Both the position numbers and the translations under genes were made by a program. Below the pieces are notes generated by a model. The model ran no database searches. It was not told the DNA's origin and was given only the letters and a program-made list of their open reading frames with translations. From Erysipelotrichaceae bacterium (lineage in GTDB: Bacteria > Bacillota_I > Bacilli_A > RFN20 > CAG-826), in NCBI GenBank assembly GCA_012729405.1, contig JAAYDH010000090.1, forward strand, positions 1 through 18,730: DNA of 18,730 bases, given 5' to 3'. Each line of letters begins with the position of its first letter. Position 1 is the stretch's first letter. Below are positions 7,870 through 15,120 of this stretch, in pieces.

Positions 7870-9078
7870 CTATTTTACATAAAAATTTTCATTTTTTGTG
7901 GGTGAAAAATCAATACGATAACGGGGAACATAAATCACCATTCCGTCTTTGTTTACAATAACCGGCCATCGACTACGCAAATCAATAGGCATTTTCCAAT
8001 CGATAAATAAACGTCTAATTTTAACTTTATAACCTTTGATATAAGTTTCATCATCTTTATTTGGGTTTCTAATCTCGATAGGAAAATCTTCAATTTTGAT
8101 TTTACGATTTGAATATTCTTTTCTAAAATCGGCAAAGAAGAAGGGGGTATCTAATAAGGATGGTGACTCCATTAAAAAGTGATAGTCACTAGGTAAAATC
8201 GTAAGGGTAAAACAACACACCCCATATGTCTTTTTAAACAATAATCCATTAACCTTCATTTCAATATTAGGTTTTTCGCTTTCCAAACATTTTCTTATCT
8301 GTTGTACACATGAGAAAGAAATTTCAAAATCAGGTTTAACTTTTCTACCAAGAAATGCCAGAGAGTACGCAAGCTCAAGATTATCGAGATTCTTCAAGAA
8401 GTCACACCGGTTTGCCAAGTCGACTTCCACCTTTTTCTTCAGTGCGGCGAGTTCGGTATTCTTGACTTGCATTTCGTTGAGTAAGGCATCTCTCTCCATG
8501 TCATTCATTTTTTCAACAATTTCATGGCGAATTAAGTTTCTATAATATTGGTTTGTTAAATTAGTAGAATCAACGGCAAACGGAATATCATTTTCGAGAC
8601 AATAGTTCGTTAAGTCAATTTTCCGATAGTTTAGAAGAGGGCGAATAATTTTCACTCCTTTCACAATTGATTCTTTTTTAATACCATAATAATTAACAAG
8701 GTTTTTGCGCTTTTTTTGCATGATAAATGTTTCTAATACGTCATCTTCATGATGTCCGACAAGAACGAAATCAGTTTTCAAGATATTGCATAAGTCGCTA
8801 AAAAATTGATAGCGGATCTCTCGACATTTCTCTTCAACGTTAGAAGAGATCTTCTCCTTTACCTCATGAATATGGAGGGGAATTTTATAATATTCGCAGA
8901 ACTCCGCTAGCTGTTTTGTTTCGCTCTTAGCTTCGGGCCTGAGACCATAATTTACATGAGCAACAGAGAAGTCATATTTTCCTTTAATTAATAAAGAAAG
9001 AAGGGCCATCGAATCAGGTCCAAAAGAACAAGCAAGGAGATATTTTTTTGATGGATTTAAATGCAATTTTGTTCTCAT
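7870..9078 (-). CDS. tilS: tRNA(Ile)-lysidine synthase TilS
   Basis: Attaches lysine to C34 of the CAU anticodon of tRNA-Ile2 so that it reads AUA instead of AUG; usually essential. The 402-residue protein has an N-terminal PP-loop ATPase domain. It contains SFGPDS (18-23) in place of the usual SGGxDS, the HVNYGLR motif near 41-47, GHHEDDVLETF (108-118) and the DSTN stretch near 169-172, followed by a charged helical linker. A C-terminal domain ends with KVKIRRLFIDWKMPIDLR and RWPVIVN, typical of the long TilS form, though slightly shorter than in Bacillus. The ATG directly abuts the rqcP stop (TAAATG) and has no SD, so translation is probably coupled. The Gly-to-Phe change in the PP-loop is the main oddity; the other motifs support an active enzyme. 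Confidence 0.94.
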   Translation of the reverse strand: MRTKLHLNPSKKYLLACSFGPDSMALLSLLIKGKYDFSVAHVNYGLRPEAKSETKQLAEFCEYYKIPLHIHEVKEKISSNVEEKCREIRYQFFSDLCNILKTDFVLVGHHEDDVLETFIMQKKRKNLVNYYGIKKESIVKGVKIIRPLLNYRKIDLTNYCLENDIPFAVDSTNLTNQYYRNLIRHEIVEKMNDMERDALLNEMQVKNTELAALKKKVEVDLANRCDFLKNLDNLELAYSLAFLGRKVKPDFEISFSCVQQIRKCLESEKPNIEMKVNGLLFKKTYGVCCFTLTILPSDYHFLMESPSLLDTPFFFADFRKEYSNRKIKIEDFPIEIRNPNKDDETYIKGYKVKIRRLFIDWKMPIDLRSRWPVIVNKDGMVIYVPRYRIDFSPTKNENFYVK

Positions 9079-9321
9079 TTATTTATCGATAGAAAGCAAC
9101 TCTGCCACGGCCAATTCCCTTCTTCCGCGCACCTCAAATGTAATTTTTGCTTTGATTATGCGATCACCCAAAGACAAAGTTAAAACATCGTCGCTTTTAA
9201 CCTCTGAAGATGGTTTTGCAACTTTATCATTAATAGAGACACGCCCTCTTTCCAATAAAGCTTTGGCGATGACTCTGCGCTTAATGATTCCGGTTTGTTT
9301 TAAGACTAAATCAGCTCTCAT
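9079..9321 (-). CDS. rqcP: S4-domain RNA-binding protein RqcP/YabO (Hsp15-like)
   Basis: Small RNA-binding protein that, in Bacillus, works with RqcH on stalled 50S subunits to add C-terminal alanine tails in ribosome-associated quality control. The 80-residue product is almost entirely an S4 domain: RADLVLKQTGIIKRR at the N-terminus, then the KALLERGRVSIN/VAKPSSEVKSDDVL core typical of YabO. The position between mfd and tilS matches yabO in Bacillus, which separates it from other S4 proteins. Its ATG overlaps the mfd stop by four bases (ATGA), with GAAGG immediately adjacent and hence poorly spaced, so coupling to mfd is likely. Function is by homology and synteny. Confidence 0.88.
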   Translation of the reverse strand: MRADLVLKQTGIIKRRVIAKALLERGRVSINDKVAKPSSEVKSDDVLTLSLGDRIIKAKITFEVRGRRELAVAELLSIDK

Positions 9322-12300
9322 CCTTCTACTTTCATTTTATTACTTGCCAGAACATTTACCAAACTCTTCAAAATGTTTTCTAAATCAGCAATCCAGTTGT
9401 TACGTTTTGTCAGGGATATTTTGAACTTATTATTTAAATAGCTTATCTTGACAACTTGGAGAAAAGGAATAATCGCTTGAAAAAGCGTGTTTCCAATTCC
9501 TCGAATATAAATATATTCGTCTCCAAGGATCAATTCGACAATTCGATCTTTTTCTTGAAGTGATTCAACTCTAGCCTCTTTAACAAGCAGGTCAACATTA
9601 CGTTTTTGGAAAAGAAGTTCAACTTCGGGAGGCATTCTGCCAAAGATATCTCGGGTTCTTATCTTTGTTGCAGATAATGCTTCTAAAGAAGGGGAAGACA
9701 AAATCTCTTGATATAGTTCAATTTTATCGGAATCACTAGCAAATGAATTTGGAATATATGCATCGATAGTAAGTGTTGGCGAAGCTTCTGGGGCTTCGGC
9801 TTTTTCACCAGTAATTTTTTCTTTGACAGCTTCGTTAAGCAATTTGATGTACATATCGAGACCAATCGAATCAATAAACCCGGCTTGCTCGGGTCCGAGA
9901 ACGTCCCCTGAACCGCGAATCATCAAATCGCGTTGCGCAATCTTATATCCTGATCCAAGTTCAGTAAAATCTTGAATTGCCTTTAATCTTTTTTGTGCTT
10001 TCTCTTTCAATACCTTATGAGGAGAATACATCAAGTAGGCATATGCGATGCGATCGCTTCGACCAACACGACCTTTGATTTGATACAGTTGGGCCAAACC
10101 ATAATTCTCACTGTCTTCGACAATGATCATATTAGCATTCGGTATGTCAATTCCATTTTCAATAATAGATGTGCAGACCAAAACGTCAATTTCGCCGTTA
10201 TAAAACTTCATCATTGTGTCTTCAACTTCTTCTTTGTCGAGACCGCCGTGGATGACACCAATTGAAACTTCGGGCATTAGTCGATGGAGTCGATTAGCAC
10301 ACATATAAAGCGTTGAAATGTTGTTATGGAGATAAAAGACTTGTCCTTTTCTTCCTAGCTCTCTTTGAATCAATTCCTTTGCAATGTCGATATTAAATGG
10401 GATGACATAGGTTTGAATAGGCATTCTAAATTGTGGCGCAGTATTGATGATTGACATCGATCTGACCCCCAATAAAGAAATCTGCAACGTGCGAGGAATT
10501 GGAGTCGCTGTAAGAGTTAATACATCAATGTTGGTTTTCAATTCTTTGAGTCTTTCTTTTTGTTCTACTCCGAATCTTTGTTCTTCATCGATAATCAATA
10601 AGCCGAGGTTATTAAATTCAATTTCTTTTGATAATAAACGATGGGTTCCAATGGCAAAATGAATGGTTCCATCCTTAATTCCTTGCATGTATTTTTGTTG
10701 CATTTTTTCAGGAACTAGTCGCGAAAACAAAGCAATTTTGATATCAAATTTTGAAAATCGCTCTAGTGCTAGTTCATAATGTTGTCTTGCTAAAAGTGTC
10801 GTTGGACAAAGTAGTGCGACCTGTTTTCCGGAGTTGATAGCCTTGAAAGCTGCTCGGAAAGCGAGTTCGGTTTTTCCATATCCAACATCTCCACAGAGAA
10901 GGCGATCCATGGGAGCAGATGACTCCATATCATTTTTAATTTCGCGCATTGCTTTATCTTGATCAGGAGTAAAATCATAAGGAAAGGACTTATCGAACTC
11001 ATCTTGGAATTCATCGTCCGGCGAGAAGGAAAAACCTTTCATCTTGCTTCGTTCAATATATAAATGCATGAGTCGTTCAGCAAGGTCATTGACTCTTTGT
11101 TTAATTCTCTTTTTCGTATTCTCCCAATCTTTGCTGTGAAGGCGGGAGAGTCTTGGAGCGGACCCTTCTTTTCCGAGATATTTTCTAACTAATTGGAACT
11201 GTGATAGAGGAACATAGAGTAATTCTCCTCCGTGATAGGCAATTTTCAAATAGTCTCGATGAATGTTGTCAACTTCGAGATTTATCAGCTCGACAAACTG
11301 ACCAATACCTTGGTATTCGTGGACAACATAGTCACCAGGAGTTAAATCTTCATAGGATTTTAAAATAGTTGCTTCCTTAAAGCGATTGTCAAAACGAGCC
11401 GTCTTAATCCGTTCGTTAAACAATTCTGCGCTTGTGAGAAAGACAATTTTCTCATCCGGAAGCACAAATCCCTGAGGGAGAGCATAAGTTGTAAATCCAA
11501 TTCTTGACTCAGGAAGGGAGAAGTTGTGAACTGCTTCATATCGGTGTCCCGCGTTTGTTAACCACTCTTGAATCACGTTGATATGTTCATTCTTCGATAA
11601 TGAAAGAATAATTTGATAGTTCTCATTGATGTAACTTTGAATAATTGAAAAAACATCAACCGATTTACTTGCTTGGAAGGGGACGCCTTTCAAAGAGAAG
11701 GAAATGTCTGCTGGCCGATTAAAAAATTCGGAAGTTGTAATGATGTTATTTCCCGTAAAGAGCGTCAAGCGAGCAATGTCTTGATAAAAAGCAAGGTGAC
11801 TAATCGCCATTCCTTTTTCAAATAATTCTCCAAGGTAATTGTTTGACTCCTTGAGGAGAAGTTCGTTTGACTGAACAATCGCATCTTTGTCGACGAGGAT
11901 TTTAGTAAAGTTTTTGCAGTAGTCAAAGATCGAATAAGGTCGCTCAAGAAGTTGGCCATAGTATTTATAAAGCCTTTGACTGGGTTCGAAGGACATAATT
12001 TTATCGATGTCTTCAACCAAGTTGTCTCTTAAGACTTCAAAATCTCTACGAGGAAGGTGTTTTTCATCGCCCTGTAAAATGTCGAGTAGTTTATCGGGCC
12101 CTTCTCTTTGTTCTTTCTCGCCAAGAACGATATCGCTCGCAGGGAGAATAATTGTGCTTTTAATTGTGGAGGTTGAGGTTTGATTAGCGATATCGAAATA
12201 ACGCATCGACTCAATCTCATCACCGTAAAACTCAATTCGGACCGGTGTATCGTTGTTGACGGAGAAAATATCGAGAATGTCTCCACGAATAGCGAACTGG

Positions 12301-12794
12301 AGAGACTGATCGATTTTATTAACTAAGGAATAGCCACTCTTAATAAGTTTTCTTTTCAATTCGGTTAGGTCGTATGACTGCCCAACTTCAAGGCTGATTA
12401 TCTGGCTTTTAAACAGGGATGGAGGTGGCAAAAATCTCGTTGCAGAAGCGACGTTTGCAATGACGATTTTAGCTTTATCTGAGGCAATCTTGCTTAATGC
12501 AAAGATTCTCTGAGCCACCATTTCTTTTGACTGAACCATATTCTCCGCGCGAATCAATTCGTCGCTTGGAAAAAGATATATATCTTTGGAGTCAATTAGG
12601 GCAGTAAGTAGACTATAGACCTTTTGAGCTTGGTATAAATTTGAAACTACAATGAGATATTGTTCTGGGTTTTGATGGTAGGCGGTTGCAATTAAAACAG
12701 AAATTCCGACAGGACTATCAACGACAAAATGCCCTTTCTTGCTTTGAAAGGGGGGTATCGCTTTGTTGTGAAGTAACTTCTCAAATAGATTCAA
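9318..12794 (-). CDS. mfd: Transcription-repair coupling factor Mfd
   Basis: DNA translocase that dislodges stalled RNA polymerase and recruits UvrA for nucleotide excision repair. The 1158-residue protein has the N-terminal UvrB-like module (about 1-400, with FAIRGDILDIF at 167-177). The RNA polymerase-interacting domain (about 480-545) starts at LTPGDYVVHEYQGIGQF. The RecG-like translocase follows, with Walker A GDVGYGKTE (635-643), DEEQ box (736-739), LTATPIPRTL, and the ENGIDIPNANMIIVEDSE and QIKGRVGRSDR motifs. The C-terminal domain ends near 1158. Length matches the family. The start is TTG: no ATG or GTG lies in frame between the pth stop and the first conserved residues, and a GAGGAG SD lies about 12 nt upstream, a long spacing. 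It is 16 nt after pth and overlaps rqcP by 4 nt, so the four genes form one operon. Confidence 0.96.
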   Translation of the reverse strand: MNLFEKLLHNKAIPPFQSKKGHFVVDSPVGISVLIATAYHQNPEQYLIVVSNLYQAQKVYSLLTALIDSKDIYLFPSDELIRAENMVQSKEMVAQRIFALSKIASDKAKIVIANVASATRFLPPPSLFKSQIISLEVGQSYDLTELKRKLIKSGYSLVNKIDQSLQFAIRGDILDIFSVNNDTPVRIEFYGDEIESMRYFDIANQTSTSTIKSTIILPASDIVLGEKEQREGPDKLLDILQGDEKHLPRRDFEVLRDNLVEDIDKIMSFEPSQRLYKYYGQLLERPYSIFDYCKNFTKILVDKDAIVQSNELLLKESNNYLGELFEKGMAISHLAFYQDIARLTLFTGNNIITTSEFFNRPADISFSLKGVPFQASKSVDVFSIIQSYINENYQIILSLSKNEHINVIQEWLTNAGHRYEAVHNFSLPESRIGFTTYALPQGFVLPDEKIVFLTSAELFNERIKTARFDNRFKEATILKSYEDLTPGDYVVHEYQGIGQFVELINLEVDNIHRDYLKIAYHGGELLYVPLSQFQLVRKYLGKEGSAPRLSRLHSKDWENTKKRIKQRVNDLAERLMHLYIERSKMKGFSFSPDDEFQDEFDKSFPYDFTPDQDKAMREIKNDMESSAPMDRLLCGDVGYGKTELAFRAAFKAINSGKQVALLCPTTLLARQHYELALERFSKFDIKIALFSRLVPEKMQQKYMQGIKDGTIHFAIGTHRLLSKEIEFNNLGLLIIDEEQRFGVEQKERLKELKTNIDVLTLTATPIPRTLQISLLGVRSMSIINTAPQFRMPIQTYVIPFNIDIAKELIQRELGRKGQVFYLHNNISTLYMCANRLHRLMPEVSIGVIHGGLDKEEVEDTMMKFYNGEIDVLVCTSIIENGIDIPNANMIIVEDSENYGLAQLYQIKGRVGRSDRIAYAYLMYSPHKVLKEKAQKRLKAIQDFTELGSGYKIAQRDLMIRGSGDVLGPEQAGFIDSIGLDMYIKLLNEAVKEKITGEKAEAPEASPTLTIDAYIPNSFASDSDKIELYQEILSSPSLEALSATKIRTRDIFGRMPPEVELLFQKRNVDLLVKEARVESLQEKDRIVELILGDEYIYIRGIGNTLFQAIIPFLQVVKISYLNNKFKISLTKRNNWIADLENILKSLVNVLASNKMKVEG

Positions 12795-12810
12795 TAGCCT
12801 ATCGTTCTCC

Positions 12811-13365
12811 TCAGTTGAATTTATTCATGGCGTAATCGAAGTCTTTGGTAAGAGCAACTTTAAGCGCATCGACTGTCGCTTTAATTGCTTCTTCTATCAA
12901 AGGTTGTTCGTCTTTTAAGGGCTTTCCGAGCACATAATCAACCGTGTCGTATTCTCCAGGTTCACCGATACCGATGCGAATGCGTTGAATTTCTTCGCTA
13001 TTGAGAGATTCGATGATGTTTTGCATACCTTTGTGACCGCCTGATGATCCGTTCTTTCGGAGGCGAATTTGGCCAGGCACGAGAGCCATATCATCAAAGA
13101 TGATAATGACATCATCTAAATCTATTTTGAAATAATTAACTATTTCGCTGACTGCTAATCCCGAGAGATTCATGAAGGTTGTCGGTTTGAATAAAAGGAC
13201 ATCCTCATCGAAGATTTTTCCTCGCCCCAAAAGACCGTGAAACACTTCTTTATCGACATCAATTTTTGAGATATCACTCAATAAATCGATAACCATAAAT
13301 CCCATGTTGTGACGAGTCTTTTCGTATTTTTTTCCAGGATTTCCTAATCCGATAATTAATTTCAT
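12811..13365 (-). CDS. pth: Peptidyl-tRNA hydrolase
   Basis: Releases peptides from prematurely dropped peptidyl-tRNA so the tRNA can be recycled. The 184-residue product shows the family signatures: LIIGLGNPGKKYEKTRHNMGF (3-23) with catalytic H19, FMNLSG (64-69) with N66, IIIFDDMALVPG (87-98) with the conserved aspartate pair at 91-92, and GSSGGHKGMQNI (106-117). It starts the minus-strand series pth-mfd-rqcP-tilS as in Bacillus. The SD is modest (AGGG, about 6 nt from ATG), and the transcript leader predicted from the extended -10 is only about 10 nt. Confidence 0.97.
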   Translation of the reverse strand: MKLIIGLGNPGKKYEKTRHNMGFMVIDLLSDISKIDVDKEVFHGLLGRGKIFDEDVLLFKPTTFMNLSGLAVSEIVNYFKIDLDDVIIIFDDMALVPGQIRLRKNGSSGGHKGMQNIIESLNSEEIQRIRIGIGEPGEYDTVDYVLGKPLKDEQPLIEEAIKATVDALKVALTKDFDYAMNKFN

Positions 13366-13382
13366 TTTTTGCCCTGCGGATT

Positions 13383-13391
13383 ATTATAGCA
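13383..13391 (-). promoter_or_regulatory. Extended -10 promoter of pth-mfd-rqcP-tilS
   Basis: On the minus strand TGCTATAAT is a perfect extended -10 (TG, one base, TATAAT), 17 nt before the pth ATG. There is no good -35 at the right distance, which is usual for extended -10 promoters. The predicted leader is about 10 nt. Confidence 0.7.
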
Positions 13392-13410
13392 AACTTGATT
13401 ACAAAAAGCA

Positions 13411-13443
13411 TATCTTAACAAAGATAACCTTTATTGATAGACT
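13411..13443 (+). promoter_or_regulatory. popT promoter with overlapping palindrome
   Basis: TTAACA (13415-13420) and TAGACT (13438-13443) are 17 nt apart on the plus strand. The last base of the -10 is only 9 nt from the ATG at 13453, so the transcript should start 2-3 nt before the start codon. A perfect inverted repeat TATCTT-AACA-AAGATA (13411-13426) covers the -35 and could be an operator. The boxes match consensus in 5/6 and 4/6 positions. Confidence 0.6.
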
Positions 13444-13452
13444 AATAGACAT

Positions 13453-14430
13453 ATGAAAACAAAAAAATGGTTTAGAAGATTCTTTGCTGGCATGGGAATC
13501 GGCGCTGGCGCTGCTATTCCAGGCGTGAGCGGTTCAGCAGTTGCAGTTGTCTTTAAAGTCTTTGAATCTATTATTTGGGCGGTCAACAACATACGTAAAC
13601 ATTTCGGTCGAGCTTTTGCGATTTTATTTCCAATTATTTTTGGAATTATTTGCGCTGTAATACCATGCATTTGGCTCTTTAAAATGGCACTTGAGCACTT
13701 TGTTTTCGGTATCATTTGTATCTTCGCTGGTTTCTTAATTGGTTCCTTCCCTGGCGTCACCGACGAAATCAAGGGTGTAAAAGTTACTAAGAAATATATT
13801 CTATCGGCCGTCATCGGCGCCTTGGTCGTTATCGGGATGGGCGCTATTTCGGTTTTCTTTGGAGGAAAGATGAATGTCGCCACTCATTTCGGTGAAATGT
13901 CTTGGTGGTTTATCTTAATACTCATTTTAGTGGGGATAATCGCCGCAGTTGCTTTAATTGTTCCGGGCATGTCGGGATCGCTCATTCTTTTAATTCTCGG
14001 CTTCTATAAGCCATTAGTTGATAACACGGTTCTCTGGGTGAAAGAGATGTTAATGTCTGGAGACTTTTCCAATACATGGAAGCTATTCGTGATGTTGCTC
14101 GCCTTTGCTGTCGGTGTCCTGATCGGAGTAATTATTACTTCAAAAATGATGAAGTTTTTTCTCGGCAGATACCATAATGGAACCTACTTTGCCATCGTTG
14201 GGTTTGTTATTGGAAGTATCTTAGTCATTTTCTTCAACTCAATTATTTTTAATTATTACCTTGTCTGGGGCGGGCAGAATATTACTGGCTTTAGTCCTAG
14301 TTTGCCAATGGCAGTTGAAATTCCTTTGGGAATTGGTTTATTGGCCGTTTGCGCATTCTTATCTTATCTATTGGTCCGTTTTGGCAGAAAGAACGGTAAG
14401 GAGGAAGAAAAATATGATATGGGAGCTTAA
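13453..14430 (+). CDS. popT: DUF368/PopT-family polyprenyl-phosphate transporter
   Basis: Polytopic membrane protein of the DUF368 family. Members were recently assigned to returning undecaprenyl phosphate, the lipid carrier for wall polymers, across the cytoplasmic membrane. The 325-residue product has about 8-9 hydrophobic helices and an internal duplication marked by two re-entrant-type motifs, IPGVSGS (22-28) and VPGMSGS (170-176), the hallmark of the family. The N-terminus is basic (MKTKKWFRR) and leads directly into the conserved GxGIGAGAAIPG region, so the ATG at 13453 is well placed, but it has no SD; an in-frame TAG lies just upstream. It overlaps a PAP2 phosphatase gene by 17 nt. 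Family membership is firm; transport function and substrate are inferred from the family. Confidence 0.85.
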   Translation: MKTKKWFRRFFAGMGIGAGAAIPGVSGSAVAVVFKVFESIIWAVNNIRKHFGRAFAILFPIIFGIICAVIPCIWLFKMALEHFVFGIICIFAGFLIGSFPGVTDEIKGVKVTKKYILSAVIGALVVIGMGAISVFFGGKMNVATHFGEMSWWFILILILVGIIAAVALIVPGMSGSLILLILGFYKPLVDNTVLWVKEMLMSGDFSNTWKLFVMLLAFAVGVLIGVIITSKMMKFFLGRYHNGTYFAIVGFVIGSILVIFFNSIIFNYYLVWGGQNITGFSPSLPMAVEIPLGIGLLAVCAFLSYLLVRFGRKNGKEEEKYDMGA

Positions 14431-15040
14431 TTTCCTTAAATGGCTCACTCGAGCTAACCAAAATCCATCTCTTGATTGGTTGAGTTGGATTCTCAACATT
14501 TTCACTCTCGCTTGCGATAAGGGTTTAATCTGGATTATTGCTGCGTTAATAATGCTTTTCTTCAAGAAGTGGAGAAAAACAGGAATTATTCTCGGCTTTG
14601 GTTTAATTGTCTTTGCGATGTTATTTAACAACATAATTATTAAGTATTCCGTGCAAAGACCTCGCCCGTTTGAAATTGAACCTATTCTCTCTGCTCGTGT
14701 CAGCGACTGGATGCTTCCTCATGGAAGTTCCTTCCTCGGTTTCTTTGAAGTTCCTGATTCTTATTCCTTTATGTCGGGGCACTCATTCTCCTCGGCGTTA
14801 TGTGCGACCATTATCTTTGCCTATCACCGCAAGACTGGCATTGCCGCGATTATTATCGCTACAATAATCTCGTTCTCACGTCTATACTTTGGTGTTCATT
14901 ATCCAACAGATGTTATCGCTGGCGTGATAGTCGGTGCTGGCTGCGGTATCTTAACCGTCTTCTTGGCTCACAAGTTCTACGACAAGATTGTTTCTTGGGT
15001 GATTGGCCTATTTAAAAAAGATAAAAAAACAAGAAGCTAA
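14414..15040 (+). CDS. PAP2-family membrane phosphatase, probable undecaprenyl-pyrophosphate phosphatase
   Basis: Integral membrane lipid phosphatase of 208 residues. The complete PAP2 active-site signature is present: KYSVQRPRP (77-85, KX6RP), MSGH (120-123, normally PSGH) and SRLYFGVHYPTD (155-166, SRX5HX3D), with catalytic H123 and H162. Several hydrophobic helices (about 38-52, 57-75, 143-154, 167-185) place the site at the outer face, and the C-terminus is basic (KKDKKTRS). I chose the ATG at 14414 because AAGGAGG lies about 8 nt upstream; a longer reading from 14261 would be buried inside popT. The overlap with popT implies coupled translation. Context points to dephosphorylation of undecaprenyl pyrophosphate, but phosphatidylglycerophosphate or another lipid is possible. 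Confidence 0.88.
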   Translation: MIWELNFLKWLTRANQNPSLDWLSWILNIFTLACDKGLIWIIAALIMLFFKKWRKTGIILGFGLIVFAMLFNNIIIKYSVQRPRPFEIEPILSARVSDWMLPHGSSFLGFFEVPDSYSFMSGHSFSSALCATIIFAYHRKTGIAAIIIATIISFSRLYFGVHYPTDVIAGVIVGAGCGILTVFLAHKFYDKIVSWVIGLFKKDKKTRS

Positions 15041-15059
15041 ATAGGAAATAAAATTAAAA

Positions 15060-15085
15060 GTCTTCCGGATTGGAAGGCTTTTTTT
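15060..15085 (+). terminator. Terminator of the popT-PAP2 operon
   Basis: A 7-bp stem GTCTTCC / GGAAGGC (one T-G pair, loop GGATT), followed by seven T, 20 nt after the PAP2 stop codon. A textbook Rho-independent terminator on the plus strand. Confidence 0.9.
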
Positions 15086-15087
15086 AA

Positions 15088-15111
15088 TAAAAAGCCCAAG
15101 ATACTTGGGCT
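15088..15111 (-). terminator. Terminator of the M6 lipoprotein gene
   Basis: A perfect 8-bp stem AGCCCAAG / CTTGGGCT with a 3-nt loop (15093-15111), followed on the minus strand by TTTTT. It lies 9 nt past the stop of the 15121-16911 gene, directly back-to-back with the plus-strand terminator, so the convergent operons are insulated from each other. Confidence 0.88.
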
Positions 15112-15120
15112 AAATTGATT

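Noticed and set aside
13431..13883. 150-codon open frame on the minus strand opposite popT
   Set aside because: It is antisense to a well-supported membrane protein gene, has a low-complexity Lys/Pro/Ile/Thr composition, no recognisable domain and no SD.
14261..14413. Upstream extension of the PAP2 phosphatase
   Set aside because: It would overlap popT by about 170 nt in another frame; AAGGAGG sits correctly before the ATG at 14414, and PAP2 proteins of this size do not need the extra residues.
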